Origin: Adlercreutzia hattorii
GTDB taxonomy: Bacteria; Actinomycetota; Coriobacteriia; Coriobacteriales; Eggerthellaceae
Assembly (NCBI RefSeq): GCF_011405655.1
Contig: NZ_AP022829.1
Span: forward strand, 2,651,001-2,715,000
Reading direction: 5' to 3'
DNA length: 64,000 nucleotides
The notes under the pieces were generated by a model. The model saw only the letters and a list, made by a program, of their open reading frames with translations, had not been told where the DNA came from and did no database searches. Made by a program: the position numbers and the translations under genes. Below, in pieces: positions 16,533 through 25,494 of this stretch. Every line of letters starts with the position of its first letter. Position 1 is the stretch's first letter.

Positions 16533-17453
16533 CTAGCGCCCGAGGATCCCGTCGGTGTAGGCGTTGCGCGGGTGCACTTGGGCGGCATCGCGAGCGTTCG
16601 CCAGCTTCAGGGCGATAACGCGCCACGGGCTGCAATCGAGATACGCAACTTCCATGGCCGAAAGATCGGCATTATCGATGCCGTCCTGCTCGGCGAAGCT
16701 GTTACGGTAAATGACGAAGGCGTAGCGGATTACGCGCGTCTCACCCGGCATCAGCGTGTCATACCCGCCGGCAAGGCCCACTATGAAGTCATCGCCACCA
16801 AGAGGATACAGCGCTGCTTGAGCATAATTGTCTGGAAGCATCCCGGCATCCATCATCGCGTTATCGCCCGCGAAGGCGGCACACCACAGCACAGGGTTCG
16901 GCGGTGCCGCGGGTTCGGTGCCGAGATTGCCAACCTCTACATCGACCACCACCATGCGAACGTCCTCGTCGGCGAACAGCATTCCCGAACCTGCCGAGAG
17001 GTTCGTCTCGACGTACAGCGGATACCATTCCGTAAACGCCGCTGGAGACACCATGGCGCAATCGACGACGCGGGCCGAGAACGGGGCGATCTCCTCATCC
17101 CATCCCTCGCTTTCCATCGCGGCTTGTCTCTCGGCTTCGGTCTTGGAATCCCAGTCCTCCTGCAGGTAGGAGCTTGCCTCCAGGTCGTATTTCATTCCCC
17201 AGTCCAAGTCATCCAGCACGACGGTCTCGCCAAAAGGAACTTTCACAATCTCCTCGGCCTTCCAATGGGGAGCGTAACCCGATGACATCCCCGTCGGCGT
17301 CTCCTGGGTTAAGGTAGCGCGTGCGGGCTGAGCGATAAAATGCGGAATCATCCAGGCGAGCGCCGCCAGAAGCACCCCTATGGCCGCAACGCCGACAACA
17401 ACGCGGATCGCCCGGTTCGGCCCTGGCGCCTTCAAGCTCGTTTCTTCGGCCAT
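16533..17453 (-). CDS. Membrane-anchored extracytoplasmic protein of unknown function
   Basis: A 306-aa protein. Residues 1-16 are cytoplasmic and about 17-38 form one transmembrane helix (AIRVVVGVAAIGVLLAALAW). The remaining 265 residues are predicted outside. The outer part is acidic, contains three Cys, and has two beta-rich stretches (RMVVVDVEVGNLG, ETRVIRYAFVIY) that recall DUF4352-like immunoglobulin folds; this is tentative. It is transcribed away from the small LuxR gene at 17596, with a 142-nt spacer that could hold two promoters. No partner is recognised. Confidence 0.7.
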   Translation of the reverse strand: MAEETSLKAPGPNRAIRVVVGVAAIGVLLAALAWMIPHFIAQPARATLTQETPTGMSSGYAPHWKAEEIVKVPFGETVVLDDLDWGMKYDLEASSYLQEDWDSKTEAERQAAMESEGWDEEIAPFSARVVDCAMVSPAAFTEWYPLYVETNLSAGSGMLFADEDVRMVVVDVEVGNLGTEPAAPPNPVLWCAAFAGDNAMMDAGMLPDNYAQAALYPLGGDDFIVGLAGGYDTLMPGETRVIRYAFVIYRNSFAEQDGIDNADLSAMEVAYLDCSPWRVIALKLANARDAAQVHPRNAYTDGILGR

Positions 17454-17595
17454 AGCTCGCTCCTTTTCGCTCGATTACCGAGCCCAAACTAGCATGGGAT
17501 CAGGCCAAAGGGCAATGGTGAGGTTTTTCACCCTAGGGCAAGCGCCTGCAATAAGATAAAGTGAGAGGCATCCAATCGGAAAAGGAGCCGAACCC

Positions 17596-18177
17596 GTGAT
17601 TCCCTTCGCCAGCTTCATTATCGTCTTTTCCGCCCTAATCGGCGTAGGCGCGGCCTGCGCGGCCGTCGGGCAAGCTTGCTTTCGCCGACGCAGCGACGAT
17701 GTGAGCACACGGCTGGCGGTACTGTGGTCGGTCGCAAGCATCGGGCTCTCCATTGTCGTGCCGGCACTGGATGGATTTCAGGCATCCAAAACGGCCGCGA
17801 TCGCCTCAGCGGCGCTGCTGGCAGCAACCGCACTGGCCTCCTTTTTCCTAAGTCGTTACTGGCGCGAAGCCGCCATGAAGCGCGAAGCAGAGCGTTTGCA
17901 ACTGGCGAAAAGCGGCTACGCTGACTCGCAGCTGGCCGACCCGGAGGTGCCGCAAGAGCCTGATATCGAAGCCCTCTGCGCCAAGGCCGCCCGCACCTAC
18001 GACCTCACCCGCCGCGAAGAGGATGTGCTGCGCCTCCTCGTTGAAGGGCGCACGGCACCGCAAATCGCCGAGGAGCTCGTCGTCTCGCCCAACACCGTGA
18101 AAACCCACGTGCGCAACCTCTATCGAAAGCTCGGCATCAACCGCCGCGCCGACCTCGCCTGCCGCCTCGAAAGCTAA
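17596..18177 (+). CDS. Small membrane-bound LuxR-family regulator
   Basis: A 193-aa protein. Three hydrophobic stretches (about 3-25, 42-60 and 68-88) are followed by a charged linker and a LuxR-type HTH at about 130-188 (LTRREEDVLRLLVEGRTAPQ, SPNTVKTHVRNLYRKLG). It is a short relative of the 12-TM regulators at 4799 and 10289. GAAAAGGAG precedes the start. It is divergent from the membrane-anchored protein at 16533, its most likely target. Confidence 0.85.
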   Translation: MIPFASFIIVFSALIGVGAACAAVGQACFRRRSDDVSTRLAVLWSVASIGLSIVVPALDGFQASKTAAIASAALLAATALASFFLSRYWREAAMKREAERLQLAKSGYADSQLADPEVPQEPDIEALCAKAARTYDLTRREEDVLRLLVEGRTAPQIAEELVVSPNTVKTHVRNLYRKLGINRRADLACRLES

Positions 18178-18384
18178 AAGCGATCCTTGCTAGAAATAGC
18201 ACGCGCTGACATTATCCAAGCTCTAACTTTAAGAGAGACCGCTCGTAGATGTCCTTCCTTTCGACTGCGACGTCAAGACTGTCGGTAGCCCATAGTCAAC
18301 ACACTTAAGAAAAAGCTGGAAGACTCGCCGAAATCAACTATCGCAAAATTTGCGACAGTTCGCAGCGCCATCGCGCAATGCCCC

Positions 18385-19191
18385 CTAATCCCCGTAGGGG
18401 ATGACGCCCGTGAAGGGGTAGGAACCGTCGGTGGCTATGAGGAGGTAGTTGTCGGCGCCGCCGAACTCGTCGTCAGAGGCGTCGATGACGTACACGTTGG
18501 CGAAGTGACCGCGCAGGCGCTCCACCTGGGAGAAGAGGCGGTACATGGCGTCGCCAGTGTATTCCACGACACAGTTAGCCATGAGTAGGCCGCCCGGCGT
18601 CAAGTGCGCGCGGGCGCAAGCAATGCCCTCGTCGCTGGCGAAGAACGGCACCGCCTCGCGCCCGACGAAAACGTCGTTGATGATGGCATCGTAGGGGGCG
18701 CCGTCCGACCGCCGCAGGAACGCCTCGCCGTCTTCCACGAAGATGCGCAGATCGTCGGCGCGGCCCTCGGCAGCCAGCTGCATCTCCAGACGATCAAGGA
18801 AGAAACGTTCCCGGGCGATTTGCACCATGGCCGGATCGATTTCCACCACGTCCAGCGCAACGCCCGGATGCTCCAGCAGCAGCTGCTTGGGATAGGCGAA
18901 CCCAGCGCCGCCGAGCATGAGCACGCGGTTTACGACCAGCGGATCCGGCGCCTCGGAAAGCGCCGCCTCGAAGAGGTGGTCGAAGGATCGCAGGTACGCA
19001 AAGGGGCACGTCGCCCAACGCTCGTCCAGATAGGTCGCCGACTGCAGCACCCCGCCCACGTTCAACATGCGCACAAGCGATCCGTCCTCCGCCGGCATCG
19101 CATACACCGCCGCCTCCCCGAACCGAGAAGGAAACACCTCGCGCTTCCCCGCGCGCCCGGCGACCCTGTCCCACCAATCCGCCAGCACCAT
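18385..19191 (-). CDS. Spermidine synthase-like methyltransferase-fold protein
   Basis: A 268-aa protein. The ATG at 19191 follows GGAAAGGGG, so the longer in-frame extension is dropped. It has the spermidine synthase/class I methyltransferase Rossmann motifs: VLMLGGAGFAYPKQLL, VVEIDPAMVQIARE, RIFVEDGEAFL and YDAIINDVF. It is shorter than bacterial SpeE and lacks a clear putrescine pocket, so a polyamine product is not assured; many such proteins in Actinomycetota are of unknown function. It stands alone, 207 nt from the LuxR gene. Confidence 0.75.
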   Translation of the reverse strand: MVLADWWDRVAGRAGKREVFPSRFGEAAVYAMPAEDGSLVRMLNVGGVLQSATYLDERWATCPFAYLRSFDHLFEAALSEAPDPLVVNRVLMLGGAGFAYPKQLLLEHPGVALDVVEIDPAMVQIARERFFLDRLEMQLAAEGRADDLRIFVEDGEAFLRRSDGAPYDAIINDVFVGREAVPFFASDEGIACARAHLTPGGLLMANCVVEYTGDAMYRLFSQVERLRGHFANVYVIDASDDEFGGADNYLLIATDGSYPFTGVIPYGD

Positions 19192-19355
19192 CGCCCCTTT
19201 CCGAGCCTGCAACTGCGACCACGGCCGAACCTTATCGCACTCTGTGCCACAGTATCGCACAGAAACCGCCGTGTTAGTTTCAGTTGCTTGCCTGATCGGG
19301 CGGCAATCGCTACGGTTGAAAGGAGAATGAGATCATCGGCGACAAGGAGGGCCTT

Positions 19356-19667
19356 GTGCTGGCCGTCGCCTTCTACGCCATACCAGGGCTCTCGGGTTCC
19401 ATAGCGATCCAAGAAGCGGCGATCAACCGTACTATCATAGACTACGAGCTCAACGGCCAGGCAAGCCAGTTCGTCATCGACCTAGACGCCTACGACCCCA
19501 CGACAGCCATCGGCTGCACCGGCTCCCCCGCCATAGCCGGCGCCGTGAACGCCCAGCAGTTCTACAACATCCCAGGCAGCGCCAGCGAATTCGAAGAGGC
19601 CGTCTGCGCCTACATAGAAGACCACGGCGGCACCGTCACCTCCGTAGAGACGATCTCGGAGTCTTAG
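19356..19667 (+). CDS. Short paralogue of the XRE regulator sensor domain
   Basis: A 103-aa protein from GTG at 19356, preceded by AAGGAGG 5 nt upstream. A short hydrophobic start (LAVAFYAIPGLSG) is followed by a domain whose pattern matches the outer part of the protein at 19903: IDYELNGQA against IVYRLDGEE, AIGCTGSPAIAGAVNA against VIGCAGEPGMAEAMDA, and GGTV in both. The frame is open upstream only to 19320, so it may be a complete small secreted or membrane protein, or the 3' part of a decayed regulator. It converges with that regulator, separated by 235 nt that hold nothing else recognisable. Confidence 0.6.
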   Translation: MLAVAFYAIPGLSGSIAIQEAAINRTIIDYELNGQASQFVIDLDAYDPTTAIGCTGSPAIAGAVNAQQFYNIPGSASEFEEAVCAYIEDHGGTVTSVETISES

Positions 19668-19902
19668 CTAGATTATTAACGGCATATCAGCGAATCTCGG
19701 GGACTCGTTCGGCCAGCCCCCTGGAAACTCATCTAGCAGAGCACCTAGCCTCAGCCTTCCCATTGTCCTCGACAGCACCTGGTACCACCAGCCCGCAGCT
19801 ACGATTCCTCATTCGACGGCGTCAGCACCTGTCACGATTTCGCGGGGTGCCGTTGTCTGTAGCGCAATGCACCTTCAACTTCGGAAACTGCAAAAGCCCA
19901 GA

Positions 19903-20649
19903 TCATAGCCATGGGATATCTTGGTCGTCGGAATCGGCGTAGAAGCAAACTGAGTAAGGCACATCGTCATTGGTAGGATCATCGTCTTCGCGACTGGCGG
20001 CGGGGAGCCATAGCTCGTGGCGAAGCACGGTGCCGCCCATCGCCTCTATGGCTTGATTCGCGCGTTCGGACAGCGCATCCAGGCCGCCCGGCTTCTTGAG
20101 AAGCTCCGCTGCATCCATGGCCTCCGCCATACCCGGCTCCCCAGCGCAGCCAATAACACACTCATGATCCTCGGGATCCAGGAAAAGTCGCATCGACTTC
20201 TCCTCGCCATCGAGGCGATAAACGATCTTGCAGTAATCCGGGTCGTCGGCCACGCTGTCCCACCATATCACGTATGAGAACTGCTGGTTTGGCAGCCAGA
20301 CGAAAAGTCCGAAGGCCAGCGCCATAGCCGCCGCGCCGACGAACACCCATTTGAGGGAGCGCACGAGGCGATCGAGCCGTTGCGACTCACTGGTAATGCG
20401 CTCATCAAGAAGAGAGGTCTCCCACGCAAGGTCGTCCGGCTTTTTCTCCGCCATCGCACTCTCCCCCAGCAGTTCAGCGGCGCTCACTCCGAGGGCGCGG
20501 GCCAGGGCCACAAGCGAATCGGCGTCGGGAACCGAGGTGCCACGCTCCCACTTCGAGACGGTCTGGCGCACCACGTGGATGCGCTCGGCCAACTCGTCCT
20601 GACTCAATCCCTGCTCAGTGCGCAGCTTCTTGATGGTGTCCTTCAGCAT
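19903..20649 (-). CDS. XRE-family regulator with one TM helix and extracytoplasmic domain
   Basis: A 248-aa protein; the start at ATG 20649 puts the HTH at the N-terminus. Residues 1-60 are a Cro/CI-type HTH (IKKLRTEQGLSQDELAERI, RQTVSKWERGTSVPDADSL). A linker, one TM helix at about 110-130 (FVGAAAMALAFGLFVW) and a roughly 115-residue outer domain with two conserved-looking Cys follow. This is a one-component membrane regulator. The outer domain resembles the short protein at 19356. The likely targets are unknown. Confidence 0.85.
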   Translation of the reverse strand: MLKDTIKKLRTEQGLSQDELAERIHVVRQTVSKWERGTSVPDADSLVALARALGVSAAELLGESAMAEKKPDDLAWETSLLDERITSESQRLDRLVRSLKWVFVGAAAMALAFGLFVWLPNQQFSYVIWWDSVADDPDYCKIVYRLDGEEKSMRLFLDPEDHECVIGCAGEPGMAEAMDAAELLKKPGGLDALSERANQAIEAMGGTVLRHELWLPAASREDDDPTNDDVPYSVCFYADSDDQDIPWL

Positions 20650-20762
20650 GGCGCCAGCCCTTCTCGGAAACGTTCTCACCGCTTCACCGTAACAAGAAAG
20701 CTCCGCATGCGCAAGCAACGATGCTTAACAAAGGATCGCTGAACTGGTACTTCATAGACCGG

Positions 20763-20790
20763 CGTGCCGGAGGAACCATCCTCCGGCACG
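20763..20790. terminator. 12-bp hairpin, possible terminator
   Basis: A perfect stem CGTGCCGGAGGA (20763-20774) pairs with 20779-20790 across a 4-nt loop. It is downstream of the tiny minus-strand gene at 20824 and upstream of the XRE gene. No T-run follows. Confidence 0.5.
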
Positions 20791-20823
20791 GAGTTCGCCG
20801 CAAGCCAAGAAAGCAAGCTGGTT

Positions 20824-20907
20824 CTACAAAGCCGCGGTGGCAATGCAGCCGGCGAGGACGAAGACGGCGACGGCGAGCAGGGCGACGGCGCAGAGCGTGG
20901 TGATCAT
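20824..20907 (-). CDS. 27-aa hydrophobic peptide
   Basis: ATG at 20907 is preceded by GAAAGGAG at ideal spacing. The frame encodes 27 residues, almost all hydrophobic (LCAVALLAVAVFVLAGCIAT). It is a single-span peptide or a very short lipoprotein-like product. A hairpin at 20763-20790 follows its stop. It may be a small membrane regulator or a type I toxin-like peptide; nothing beyond hydrophobicity supports either. Confidence 0.5.
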   Translation of the reverse strand: MITTLCAVALLAVAVFVLAGCIATAAL

Positions 20908-21056
20908 GATGGGCTCCTTTCGCTCGGGCGGGACACGGGCTGGGCGATGTGCTCCCAATTGAGCCTTTCGGCGGTTCCGCATCCCCCAATTTCGATGGTT
21001 CCATCATGGCAGCATCCACTTACGCTGCCGTTGCGCGTATCTTACGGTTTTGCCGT

Positions 21057-21719
21057 TTAAGCGCCGGCCTTGGCGAGAAAGATGTCGGGGTCGAGATCCT
21101 CCCATGAGGCGATGAGGAAGTCGGCGCGCTCGAAGAGCTGGTCGCGGGTGCCGGAGATGTCGTTGTCGTAGATGGCGCCAGTGCGGTAGCCGGCCGCGCG
21201 CAGGGTGTCCAGGGCGTAGGCGGCATCTTCGAAAGCCCAGGTGTGGGCGCGATCAGTGCCGAGGAAGCTGCGGGCGTGGTCGTAAACAGCCGGTTCGCGT
21301 TTGCTCGTCTGCAGGTCGTCCACAGACACGACGGTCTTCATGTAGGGGGCGAACCCACAGCGTTCCACGCACGTGGCCAGCATGTCGGCCGGCGTGGACG
21401 AGGCTACCGCCATGGGCACGCCACGCTCGTGCAGGGCCTGCACGAAGGCCAGCGCGCCCGGACGAGCCTCCACTTCGTTGGCGTAGAAGGCGCGCATGCG
21501 GTCGAAGATCATCTCGAGCACCGCCTCGTTGCTCTCGCCGAGACCGCATTGCTCATGTAAATAGGCGCTGGCCTCGGGCAGCGACATGGTGGTGATGGCT
21601 TCGGCGTCGGCCTCGGTCAGCGTGATGCCGGCCTCGGCCGCCAGGGTGCGATCCACCTCATGCCACGCTCCCATGGAATCCACCAGCGTCCCATCGCAAT
21701 CGAAAATGGTGCCGATCAC
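21057..21719 (-). CDS. HAD-family phosphatase
   Basis: A 220-aa HAD hydrolase of the beta-phosphoglucomutase/phosphatase type: motif I DCDGTLVDS at the N-terminus with the two catalytic Asp, motif II in VASSTPADML, a Lys near KREPAVYDH (motif III), and motif IV in FEDAAYAL. An alpha-helical cap sits between motifs I and II. It starts with GTG directly abutting the hom stop codon, so it is translated with hom. The substrate is unknown; a homoserine-pathway phosphate is possible from context but unproven. Confidence 0.85.
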   Translation of the reverse strand: MIGTIFDCDGTLVDSMGAWHEVDRTLAAEAGITLTEADAEAITTMSLPEASAYLHEQCGLGESNEAVLEMIFDRMRAFYANEVEARPGALAFVQALHERGVPMAVASSTPADMLATCVERCGFAPYMKTVVSVDDLQTSKREPAVYDHARSFLGTDRAHTWAFEDAAYALDTLRAAGYRTGAIYDNDISGTRDQLFERADFLIASWEDLDPDIFLAKAGA

Positions 21720-23003
21720 TTATTCCTCCACGCGGATGACGGAAGGCGTGTCCAGCACCACGTTGTCCAGGGCCAGGGCCTCTTCCAGAGCCTCGCGGAT
21801 GTCGCGCTCGCGGCAGCGGTGGGTGACCACTACCTGGTCGACGCGCTCGGCGCCGGAGCGGCCGCGCTGCACGATGGACTTCACCGAGATGCTGTGACGC
21901 GCGAACACACCGGCCATGGTTTCCAGAACGCCCGGACGGTCGGTCACCGAGAAACGCAGGTAATAGCGCATGACCAGCTCGTCCATGGGCAGGATGGGCA
22001 GGTCATCGGTGCAGGTGCAGCCCACAATGGGGGCCACGCCCTGCTGAATGTGGCGCGCAACTTCCAGCACGTCGCCCATGACGGCACTAGCCGCGGCACC
22101 CGCGCCGGCGCCCTCGCCGAAGAACATGGTCTCGCCCACAAAGTCGCCCACCACGTAAATGGCGTTGAACACGCCGTTCACGGTGGCCAGCTGGTGGTTC
22201 GTCGGGATCATGGTGGGATGCACGCGTACATCGACCCCATCCTCGCGGCGATGGGCGATGGCCAGAAGCTTGATGACGTAGCCCATGTCGCGAGCAGCCT
22301 CGATATCCACCGGCGAGATGTTCGTGATGCCGTCGGTAAAGACATCGTCCAAGGTCACGCGCGAGTTGAAGGCGATGGAGGCCAAGATGGCGATCTTCGC
22401 CGCCGCGTCGAACCCGCCCACGTCCGCCGTGGGGTCGGCCTCGGCGAAGCCCTTCTGCTGCGCCTCGTGCAGGGCGTCCTCGTAGGACAGGCCGTTGTCG
22501 GCCATGCGGGTGAGCATGTAGTTGGTGGTGCCGTTCACAATGCCCATGACCGAGGTGATTACGTTGGCGATGAGCGAGTGCTTCAGCGGATCGATGATGG
22601 GAATGCCGCCGCCCACGGACGCCTCGAAGGCCAGCTCCTTGCCGGCGGCCTCGGCAGCTTCCATGACCTCTTTGCCATGCGTGGCCATGAGCGCCTTGTT
22701 GGCCGTGACCACGTTCTTGCCGGCGGCGAGCGCGTTCAATACGACCGTGCGGGCGATGGTGGTGCCGCCGATGAGCTCCACCACGATATCGATCTCGGGA
22801 TCGTTGATGATGTTGTTGAAGTTGTCGGTGAACAGGTGGCCGACCCCGTGGGCCTCGGCCTCGGCCGGCGACAGCGAGCACACGCGCGCCAGTTCGATAT
22901 CCACGCCGAAGTGGCGCAGGAAGTCGTCCTTGTGCTTCTGGATGATGTCGATGCACCCACCGCCAACGGTGCCGGTGCCCACCAAGCCGATTTTCACTGC
23001 CAT
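21720..23003 (-). CDS. hom: Homoserine dehydrogenase
   Basis: A 427-aa protein. ATG 23003 follows GGGAGAGG and places the NAD(P) motif GLVGTGTVGGG at the N-terminus, so the longer upstream frame is dropped. Family landmarks are VTANKALMA, EASVGGGIPII, GIVNGTTNYMLTRM, EADPTADVGGFDAA, and a C-terminal ACT domain (about 345-425, YYLRFSVTDRPGVLETMAGVFA), normally the site of threonine feedback. It reduces aspartate semialdehyde to homoserine, feeding metA/metY at 6.8-9.0 kb. It is followed without a gap by the HAD gene. Its upstream spacer contains a large inverted-repeat element. Confidence 0.95.
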   Translation of the reverse strand: MAVKIGLVGTGTVGGGCIDIIQKHKDDFLRHFGVDIELARVCSLSPAEAEAHGVGHLFTDNFNNIINDPEIDIVVELIGGTTIARTVVLNALAAGKNVVTANKALMATHGKEVMEAAEAAGKELAFEASVGGGIPIIDPLKHSLIANVITSVMGIVNGTTNYMLTRMADNGLSYEDALHEAQQKGFAEADPTADVGGFDAAAKIAILASIAFNSRVTLDDVFTDGITNISPVDIEAARDMGYVIKLLAIAHRREDGVDVRVHPTMIPTNHQLATVNGVFNAIYVVGDFVGETMFFGEGAGAGAAASAVMGDVLEVARHIQQGVAPIVGCTCTDDLPILPMDELVMRYYLRFSVTDRPGVLETMAGVFARHSISVKSIVQRGRSGAERVDQVVVTHRCRERDIREALEEALALDNVVLDTPSVIRVEE

Positions 23004-23080
23004 GTTACGTCCTCTCCCGAGCGCGAAAGTTCTCTGTGATCGGACGATTATACAAGCACCGCGAAGGAAGTCGTGCATCA

Positions 23081-23274
23081 GAGCGGGGAGAGGGCGGTTT
23101 CCCAGACCTCTGCGCGCCCTCTGGAGAACGCGGCCGTTAAGAAACAGCTTCCACGTCAGCAGCAACGATGTCGGGATAATACCGACTTATGTGCGTTCCT
23201 TTCGCTGTTTCTTTTGCCGCGTTCGGAAGGAGATAAAGCGCGCAGCGGGCTGGGAAACCGCCCTCTCCCCGCTC
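23081..23274. repeat. MITE-like 194-bp inverted-repeat element
   Basis: Terminal arms of 37 bp (23081-23117 and 23238-23274) are inverted copies with two mismatches, starting GAGCGGGGAGAGGGCGG. Symmetry continues inward more weakly, with GCTGTTTCTT and GCCGCGTTC recurring in both halves, so the unit can fold almost end to end. It contains no plausible gene. It fills most of the hom-moaE spacer. A transposable MITE or a long structured RNA are the main readings. No clear target-site duplication was found. Confidence 0.8.
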
Positions 23275-23286
23275 CACCATCAGCTT

Positions 23287-23682
23287 CTACGCGAAGATCT
23301 CTTTCTCAACCACCAGCTCGTTTTTGATGTGACCCACGAGCTTCTGCAGCGCGTCGATGCAGTTGGGGCGGATATCGGCGCCGATGAGCACGTACATGAG
23401 CGAATCGCCCACCTCGCAGCGCCCCTCGTTCAGCCAGGTGCGCACATAGTAGACGCCGGGCCAGGTGAGCGCCTCGGCCTCGGCGGCGGCCAGACCCTCC
23501 GCATCATAGGAGAACTCGACGGCCACCACCTCGCCCAAGCCTTCCACGCCTTCGCGCACCTGGGCTTTCGGGGTGATACGCACCACGCCGTTGTGGGTGA
23601 GAAACATGCCGCACTGGGCCGCCGCCGGATCGGCCTTAGCCTCGCGCAGCCACTGATCAACGGAAGGTTCAGTCTTCGCCAT
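23287..23682 (-). CDS. moaE: Molybdopterin synthase catalytic subunit family protein (MoaE-like)
   Basis: A 131-aa protein matching MoaE, which transfers sulfur to cyclic pyranopterin monophosphate during Moco synthesis: CGMFLTHNGVVR, VVAVEFSYDAEGLAAAEAEA, the VYYVRTWLNEGRCEVGDSL core and the C-terminal CIDALQKLVGHIKNELVVEKE with conserved-type lysines. ATG 23682 follows GAAAGGA. No moaD lies beside it, so MoaD must come from elsewhere. Moco enzymes are implied by the locus at 10-14.5 kb. The length is slightly under E. coli MoaE (150 aa). Confidence 0.85.
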   Translation of the reverse strand: MAKTEPSVDQWLREAKADPAAAQCGMFLTHNGVVRITPKAQVREGVEGLGEVVAVEFSYDAEGLAAAEAEALTWPGVYYVRTWLNEGRCEVGDSLMYVLIGADIRPNCIDALQKLVGHIKNELVVEKEIFA

Positions 23683-23923
23683 CTCGCGTCCTTTCGTTCG
23701 GAGCTTTCCAAAGTAGAGCATTTCGCTCGACATTATCTGTCGCCGAGAATATACCACAGGAGCTGGAACCTCGGCCGCACGCCGCCATTCCCTCCCAATT
23801 ATCACACGGAAGGCCGCCGATTTTAAGCGCTTGAAACAGAGCCTTGTTACCATAGGCGCCAGACCATGAGAGACCTGCGCTGCGGCAACGCGGCGCTGCA
23901 ACACGCCGAGAAAGGACACGGCC

Positions 23924-25279
23924 ATGAGCTTGCCCGCCTCAGACCTGACGAAGAAGCCCGATATGCGCACTACCATGGAGCTGGGCGCCGTGCTGCCCGA
24001 GACCGCCGAGGTGCGCGACGACCACCTGTTCATCGGCGGCGTCGACATGGTAGAGCTGGCCCGCAAGGAGGGCACCGCACTCTACGTGTTCGACGAGGCC
24101 GACCTGCGCCACCGCATGGAGGCCTACCGCGAGGCCTTCCGCAGCCGCTACGAGAACTCCGACATCATTTACGCGTCGAAGGCGTTCCTGAACAAGGAAG
24201 TGGCGCGCATCGCCGAGGCCGAGGGGCTGTGCCTGGATGTGTCCGGCGGCGGCGAGCTGGCCTGCGCCCGCTCGGTAGACTTCCCCATGGAGCGCGTGTT
24301 CGTCCACGGCAACAACAAGACGCCCCGCGAACTGGAAGAGGCCATCTCCGCCGGTGTGGGACGCATCGTGCTGGACAGCCGCATCGAGCTGGCCCGCGTG
24401 AACGAGATCGCCGGGCGCCTCGGCGTGGTGCAGGACGTGTACATGCGCATCACCCCCGGCGTAGAGGCCGACACCCACGAGTACATCCGCACCGGTTGCG
24501 AGGACTCGAAGTTCGGCTTCACCATGCGCGAGGACTTCGCCTTCAAGTGCGTCGGCGACGTGCTGGCCGCCGAGAACGTGCGCCTGGTGGGCCTGCACTG
24601 CCACATCGGCTCGCAGATCTTCGCGCTGCACTCCTTCCGCGAGGCGGCGGCGGTCATGGTGGAGTTCATGGCCCGCATCCGCGACACCTACGGCCACGAG
24701 ATCACCGAGCTGGACTTGGGCGGCGGCTTGGGCATCGCGTATTTGGCCGAGCATCAGCCCTCTTCCATCGATGATTTCGCCGAGGTCACCTGCTCGTCGG
24801 TGCGCGATTTGTGCGCGCTGCACAACCTGCCGTTGCCGCGCCTTCTGGTGGAGCCGGGCCGCTCGCTTGTGGCTCCGGCCGGCGTCACGCTGTACACCGT
24901 GGGCATCTTGAAGACGCTGCCGGGCATCCGCAAGTACGTGGCCATCGACGGCGGTATGTCCGACAATATCCGCACGGCGCTCTACCACGCCGACTACGAG
25001 CCCACCATCGCCAACAAAGCCGGGCAACCCCGCGAGGAAATCGTCACGCTGTGCGGCAAGCACTGCGAGAGCGGCGACGCTGTGGTCATCGACATGCCCC
25101 TGCAGAAGGCCGACCTCGGCGACATCGTGTGCGTGTTCGGCACCGGTGCCTACAACATGACCATGGCCAGCAACTACAACGGACAGCCCCGCCCGGCCGT
25201 GGTGTTCGTGCGCGACGGCGAGGCCCGCGTGGTCACCCGCCGCGAGACCTACGAGGATCTCTACCAGCGCGATCTGTAG
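23924..25279 (+). CDS. lysA: Diaminopimelate decarboxylase
   Basis: A 451-aa fold III PLP enzyme. The PLP lysine is K86 in YASKAFLN, and GGGLGIAY and LVEPGRSLV match the phosphate-binding and substrate segments. GKHCESGD carries the Cys of the partner active site, and GAYNMTMASNYN is the typical C-terminal motif. It converts meso-diaminopimelate to lysine. The start at 23924 follows AAAGGA. The enzyme acts in the cytosol as a dimer. It is divergent from moaE across a 240-nt spacer and is monocistronic as far as can be seen. Confidence 0.96.
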   Translation: MSLPASDLTKKPDMRTTMELGAVLPETAEVRDDHLFIGGVDMVELARKEGTALYVFDEADLRHRMEAYREAFRSRYENSDIIYASKAFLNKEVARIAEAEGLCLDVSGGGELACARSVDFPMERVFVHGNNKTPRELEEAISAGVGRIVLDSRIELARVNEIAGRLGVVQDVYMRITPGVEADTHEYIRTGCEDSKFGFTMREDFAFKCVGDVLAAENVRLVGLHCHIGSQIFALHSFREAAAVMVEFMARIRDTYGHEITELDLGGGLGIAYLAEHQPSSIDDFAEVTCSSVRDLCALHNLPLPRLLVEPGRSLVAPAGVTLYTVGILKTLPGIRKYVAIDGGMSDNIRTALYHADYEPTIANKAGQPREEIVTLCGKHCESGDAVVIDMPLQKADLGDIVCVFGTGAYNMTMASNYNGQPRPAVVFVRDGEARVVTRRETYEDLYQRDL

Positions 25280-25494
25280 GGCACCGGCTTCTTGTCGGTT
25301 TTATTGCGGCGGGTTGGCGGAACCGTAATAAGGAACGGTTCACACCCTGGCAACGAAACCAGCTTGCTAAGGTGAAGGCAATCGCGGGAAGCGGCACCCA
25401 CCCTCATGCCCATTTCCGCTCGTCCCTTGAGGCTCTGGGGCTCGCCATTGGCGCGAGGCCTTGCGCCGCACGTTCAGGATCGAGGCCAAGCCCT

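Noticed and set aside
16264-16635. 123-aa minus-strand frame
   Set aside because: Only the last 28 codons have a good ribosome site and a membrane-like sequence; the rest overlaps the next gene region and looks random.
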